Positions 61,655 through 64,000 of a DNA stretch of 64,000 nt are shown in pieces; position 1 is the stretch's first letter, and every line of letters starts with the position of its first letter. The notes below the pieces were generated by a model. The model made no database searches and was not told where the DNA came from. It saw nothing but the letters and a program-made list of their open reading frames with translations. The stretch is taken from the NCBI RefSeq assembly GCF_000174355.1, contig NZ_ACIS01000003.1:62001-126000 (forward strand). The letters are read 5' to 3'. Position numbers and translations under genes: made by a program. The stretch is from Pseudogulbenkiania ferrooxidans 2002 (GTDB lineage Bacteria; Pseudomonadota; Gammaproteobacteria; Burkholderiales; Chromobacteriaceae).

Positions 61655-62581
61655 ATGATGCTATCGCGTACTGCCGACCACCTGTTCTGGATGGGCCGTT
61701 ACATGGAACGGGCGGAAAACCTCGCCCGCCTGCTCGAAGTCAGCCATGCCATCTCGCTGATGCCGCGCTCGCACAACGGCGGCGCCGAGATCAGCGCGCC
61801 GCTGGCGCTGACCGGGAGGCTGGAGGATTTCCAGAGCCGCCACGACGGCACCGAGCCTGCCCAGGTGCTGCACTACATGGCCTACGATCTCGGCAACCCG
61901 GCGTCGATCCTGTCGGCGCTGCGCAGCGCGCGCGAAAACGCCCACGCGGTGCGCGGCAAGATCAGCTCGGACATGTGGATGTCGCTCAACGCCAGCTGGC
62001 TGGAAGGCCGCAAGTTGGCCGAACAGGGCGAGGATTTCCAGTGGTTCTTCGACTGGGTCAAGGAGCGCGCCCACCTGTTCCGCGGCGCCACCTACAGCAC
62101 CATGCGCCGCAGCGATGCCTTCTACTTCCTGCGTCTGGGGACCTTCCTTGAGCGCGCCGACAACACCGCGCGCCTGCTCGACGTGAAGAGCCACCTGTTG
62201 CCCGACCAGCAGAGTGCCGACAGCACCGACTACTACACCTGGAGCACGCTGCTGCGCGGGCTGGGGGCGTTCGAGGCCTACCACGAGACCTACCGCGACA
62301 CGCTCAACGGCAAGCGCGTGTTCGACCTGCTGCTGCTGCGCGAGGACATGCCGAGAAGCTTGCGCGCCTGCTTCGACGAAATCCGCCAGGCGCTGGCGCA
62401 GATCCAGGGCGACAACGGACGCCCGGCGCGGCGCCTGGCCACCGAGCTCAACGCCGCGCTGGAGTTCACGGCGATGGACGAGGTGTTCGACGAGGGGATG
62501 CACCCGTTCCTGCGCCGCATGCTGGGCGAGATCAACCGGCTGGGCGAGTCGATCCAGCGGGCCTACCTGGAGGCGGCGTGA
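61655..62581 (+). CDS. Alpha-E domain protein (DUF403)
   Basis: 308-residue all-helical protein (MLSRTADHLFWMGRYMERAENLARLLEV at the start is the family mark). Partner of the ATP-grasp protein, three bases downstream. Function unknown; the helices carry many conserved charged residues. Confidence 0.9.
   Translation: MMLSRTADHLFWMGRYMERAENLARLLEVSHAISLMPRSHNGGAEISAPLALTGRLEDFQSRHDGTEPAQVLHYMAYDLGNPASILSALRSARENAHAVRGKISSDMWMSLNASWLEGRKLAEQGEDFQWFFDWVKERAHLFRGATYSTMRRSDAFYFLRLGTFLERADNTARLLDVKSHLLPDQQSADSTDYYTWSTLLRGLGAFEAYHETYRDTLNGKRVFDLLLLREDMPRSLRACFDEIRQALAQIQGDNGRPARRLATELNAALEFTAMDEVFDEGMHPFLRRMLGEINRLGESIQRAYLEAA
62015..62023 (+). repeat. TTGGCCGAA repeat copy inside the alpha-E gene
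   Basis: Form CAAGTTGGCCGAA, read as Lys-Leu-Ala-Glu-Gln. Confidence 0.7.
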
Positions 62582-63372
62582 TGAAGCTCGCCATCCGCCA
62601 CTGCACGCTGTACCAGTACGCCGAGCCGGCCTCGCGCAGCACCCAGTACCTGCGCCTCACTCCGCGCTCCAGCCGCCATCAGCAGGTGCTGAGCTGGCGC
62701 CTGACGCTGCCGGGGCCGGCCAGCCAGAGCGTCGACGCCTTCGGCAACATCACCCACCTGATGACGCTGGAAGCGCCGCACGACAGCATCGAGCTGGTGG
62801 CGGAAGGGGTGGTCGAAACCGGCCCCGACGGCTGGGACGACGATGCCTGCCGCCTCGATCCGCGCGTGTTTCTTCGGCCAACCCTGCTCACCAGCGCCGA
62901 CGCCGCGATCGAGGAACTGGCGCGCCAGGCCGCCAGACCCGGGGGCAAGGCCGCCAAGCGCCTCGCGGCGCTGGCGGAGACGGTGCTGGCACGGATGCCC
63001 TACACCGCCGGGGTGACCGACGCCACCACCACGGCCGCCGCCGCGCTGGCCCTGGGGGCCGGGGTGTGTCAGGACCACACTCAGGTGTTCATCGCCGCCT
63101 GCCGTCGCCTGGGCTACCCGGCGCGCTACGTCAGCGGCTATCTGCTGAGCGGGACGGTCGAGCATGCCGCCAGCCATGCCTGGGCCGAGGTCTACGCCGA
63201 CGGCGGCTGGCTGGGGTTCGACATCAGCAACCGGTGTACGCCGGGCGATCATCACCTTAAACTGGCGGTCGGTCTCGACTACCTCGACGCCTGCCCGGTG
63301 CGCGGCATGCGCCGCGGTGGCGCCGGCGAAACCATGCACGCCCACGCGGCGGTAGAACAACACGACCATTAA
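62581..63372 (+). CDS. Transglutaminase-like cysteine protease (Anbu operon)
   Basis: 263 residues. N-terminal beta domain (RHCTLYQYAEPASRSTQYLRLTPR) and transglutaminase core with Cys in GAGVCQDHTQVF, His in ASHAWAEVYADGGW and Asp in GFDISNR. The ATG overlaps the previous stop (TGATG). Confidence 0.92.
   Translation: MKLAIRHCTLYQYAEPASRSTQYLRLTPRSSRHQQVLSWRLTLPGPASQSVDAFGNITHLMTLEAPHDSIELVAEGVVETGPDGWDDDACRLDPRVFLRPTLLTSADAAIEELARQAARPGGKAAKRLAALAETVLARMPYTAGVTDATTTAAAALALGAGVCQDHTQVFIAACRRLGYPARYVSGYLLSGTVEHAASHAWAEVYADGGWLGFDISNRCTPGDHHLKLAVGLDYLDACPVRGMRRGGAGETMHAHAAVEQHDH
62873..62881 (-). repeat. TTGGCCGAA repeat copy inside the transglutaminase-like gene
   Basis: Form GGGTTGGCCGAAG antisense to the gene; coding strand reads Leu-Arg-Pro-Thr. 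Confidence 0.7.
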
Positions 63373-63381
63373 CGCTTGCAA

Positions 63382-63412
63382 CCGGGAAGTCCGACCGAGG
63401 GTCACTTCCCGG
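63382..63412. other. Hairpin before the Anbu gene
   Basis: CCGGGAAGT, 13-base loop, ACTTCCCGG: nine perfect base pairs in the only real gap of the operon. No T tract; possibly tunes expression of the peptidase. Confidence 0.5.
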
Positions 63413-63432
63413 CCTTCACGGATTTCCCGACC

Positions 63433-64000
63433 ATGACGTACTGTGTGGCCATGCGCCTGGAGAGCGGCCTGATCTTCGCCTCCGATTCCCGCACCAACGC
63501 GGGCGTGGACAATATCGCCACGTTCCAGAAAATGTATACCTTCGAGCTGGCCGACCGGCTGCGGTTGGTGATGCTGACCTCCGGCAACCTCGCCACCTCG
63601 CAGAGCGTGGCCAGCCTGCTCGATCTGAGAAGCCGCCGGGACGGGCCGGACTCGTTGCGCAGCATCGGCTCGCTGTACGATGCGGCGGTGCTGGTGGGCC
63701 AGACGCTGCGCGAGGTCATCGCCCGCGACGGCGGTGGCGACGGCCAGGTCGACCTGGGTTCCAGCTTCCTGCTCGGCGGCCAGCTGGCCGGCGAGAGGCC
63801 ACGTCTGTTCAACATCTACCCGCAGGGGAATTTCATCGAGGCGACGACGGACACCCCCTGCTTCCAGATCGGCGAGACCAAGTATGGCAAGCCCATCCTC
63901 GATCGCGTGCTGAACTACCGCTCCTCGCTGGAGGAAGCCATCCGCTGCGCGCTGATCTCGCTCGACTCGACCATGCGCTCCAACCTGTCGGTAGCGTTGC
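63433..64000 (+). CDS. Anbu proteasome-type peptidase, cut by window edge
   Basis: First 189 codons of a proteasome beta-like protein. It starts Met-Thr-Tyr-Cys-Val, so removal of Met would expose an N-terminal Thr nucleophile; SGLIFASDSRTNAG is the proteasome-fold strand block. Anbu (ancestral beta subunit) forms open helical or lock-washer assemblies. The context of ATP-grasp, alpha-E and transglutaminase genes supports Anbu rather than HslV. No clear ribosome site precedes the ATG. Confidence 0.92.
   Translation, partial: MTYCVAMRLESGLIFASDSRTNAGVDNIATFQKMYTFELADRLRLVMLTSGNLATSQSVASLLDLRSRRDGPDSLRSIGSLYDAAVLVGQTLREVIARDGGGDGQVDLGSSFLLGGQLAGERPRLFNIYPQGNFIEATTDTPCFQIGETKYGKPILDRVLNYRSSLEEAIRCALISLDSTMRSNLSVAL

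Overview
The window reads as a chromosomal segment of a GC-rich, Gram-negative betaproteobacterium. Protein character and gene order point to Neisseriales, most likely a Chromobacteriaceae member (Chromobacterium/Pseudogulbenkiania/Vogesella-like). That placement is inference from remembered protein character, not from a search. Almost all genes are housekeeping. I see no phage, insertion sequence, CRISPR array, tRNA or rRNA gene.

Layout: (1) 1-3.6 kb, two metallopeptidases on the minus strand (pepN, cut by the window edge, and an M61 PDZ peptidase). (2) 3.6-9.7 kb, FNR-type boxes, then the cbb3 oxidase operon ccoNOQP and ccoG-ccoH plus a YbaY-like lipoprotein. (3) 9.8-11.4 kb, tryptophanase with a candidate TnaC leader peptide. 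(4) 11.6-15.3 kb, a four-gene cassette (ArnT-like transferase, GT2, GtrA, YdjC deacetylase) that looks like a lipid A hexosamine-modification pathway. (5) 15.3-23 kb, a pseudouridine synthase, thioesterase, ABC exporter, OmpA lipoprotein, a candidate structured RNA, two LysR regulators and a TSUP exporter. (6) 23.3-38.6 kb, a nearly contiguous TCA-cycle block: sdhCDAB-sdhE-gltA-odhA-odhB-lpdA-sucCD on the minus strand, with a GntR regulator and mdh next to it. (7) 38.7-56.9 kb, prfB (programmed frameshift), lysS, a GGDEF/EAL protein, mtaD, ubiG, rpmB/rpmG, pyrG, kdsA, eno, ftsB, a diguanylate cyclase, rnfH/ratA diverging from smpB, and guaA. (8) 57-60 kb, a DUF883/YqjE/YqjK envelope cluster, a TfoX_C-TadA fusion and two L,D-transpeptidases. 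(9) 60.2-64 kb, the four-gene Anbu (ancestral proteasome beta) operon, cut by the right edge.

The most unusual signal is not a gene. The 9-mer TTGGCCGAA occurs 17 times, where I estimate under one by chance. Its extended consensus is AAGGTTGGCCGAAG. Three inverted pairs sit exactly at gene ends as terminator-like hairpins, the others inside genes or alone in gaps. This is how Neisseria DNA uptake sequences behave, and the 12-mer AGGTTGGCCGAA resembles the known DUS format. I propose it as a candidate DNA uptake sequence dialect. Second is a TnaC-like peptide with the W-x3-D-x7-P spacing of E. coli upstream of tnaA. Third is an unexplained, multi-hairpin, terminator-ended minus-strand region at 19.4-19.76 kb.
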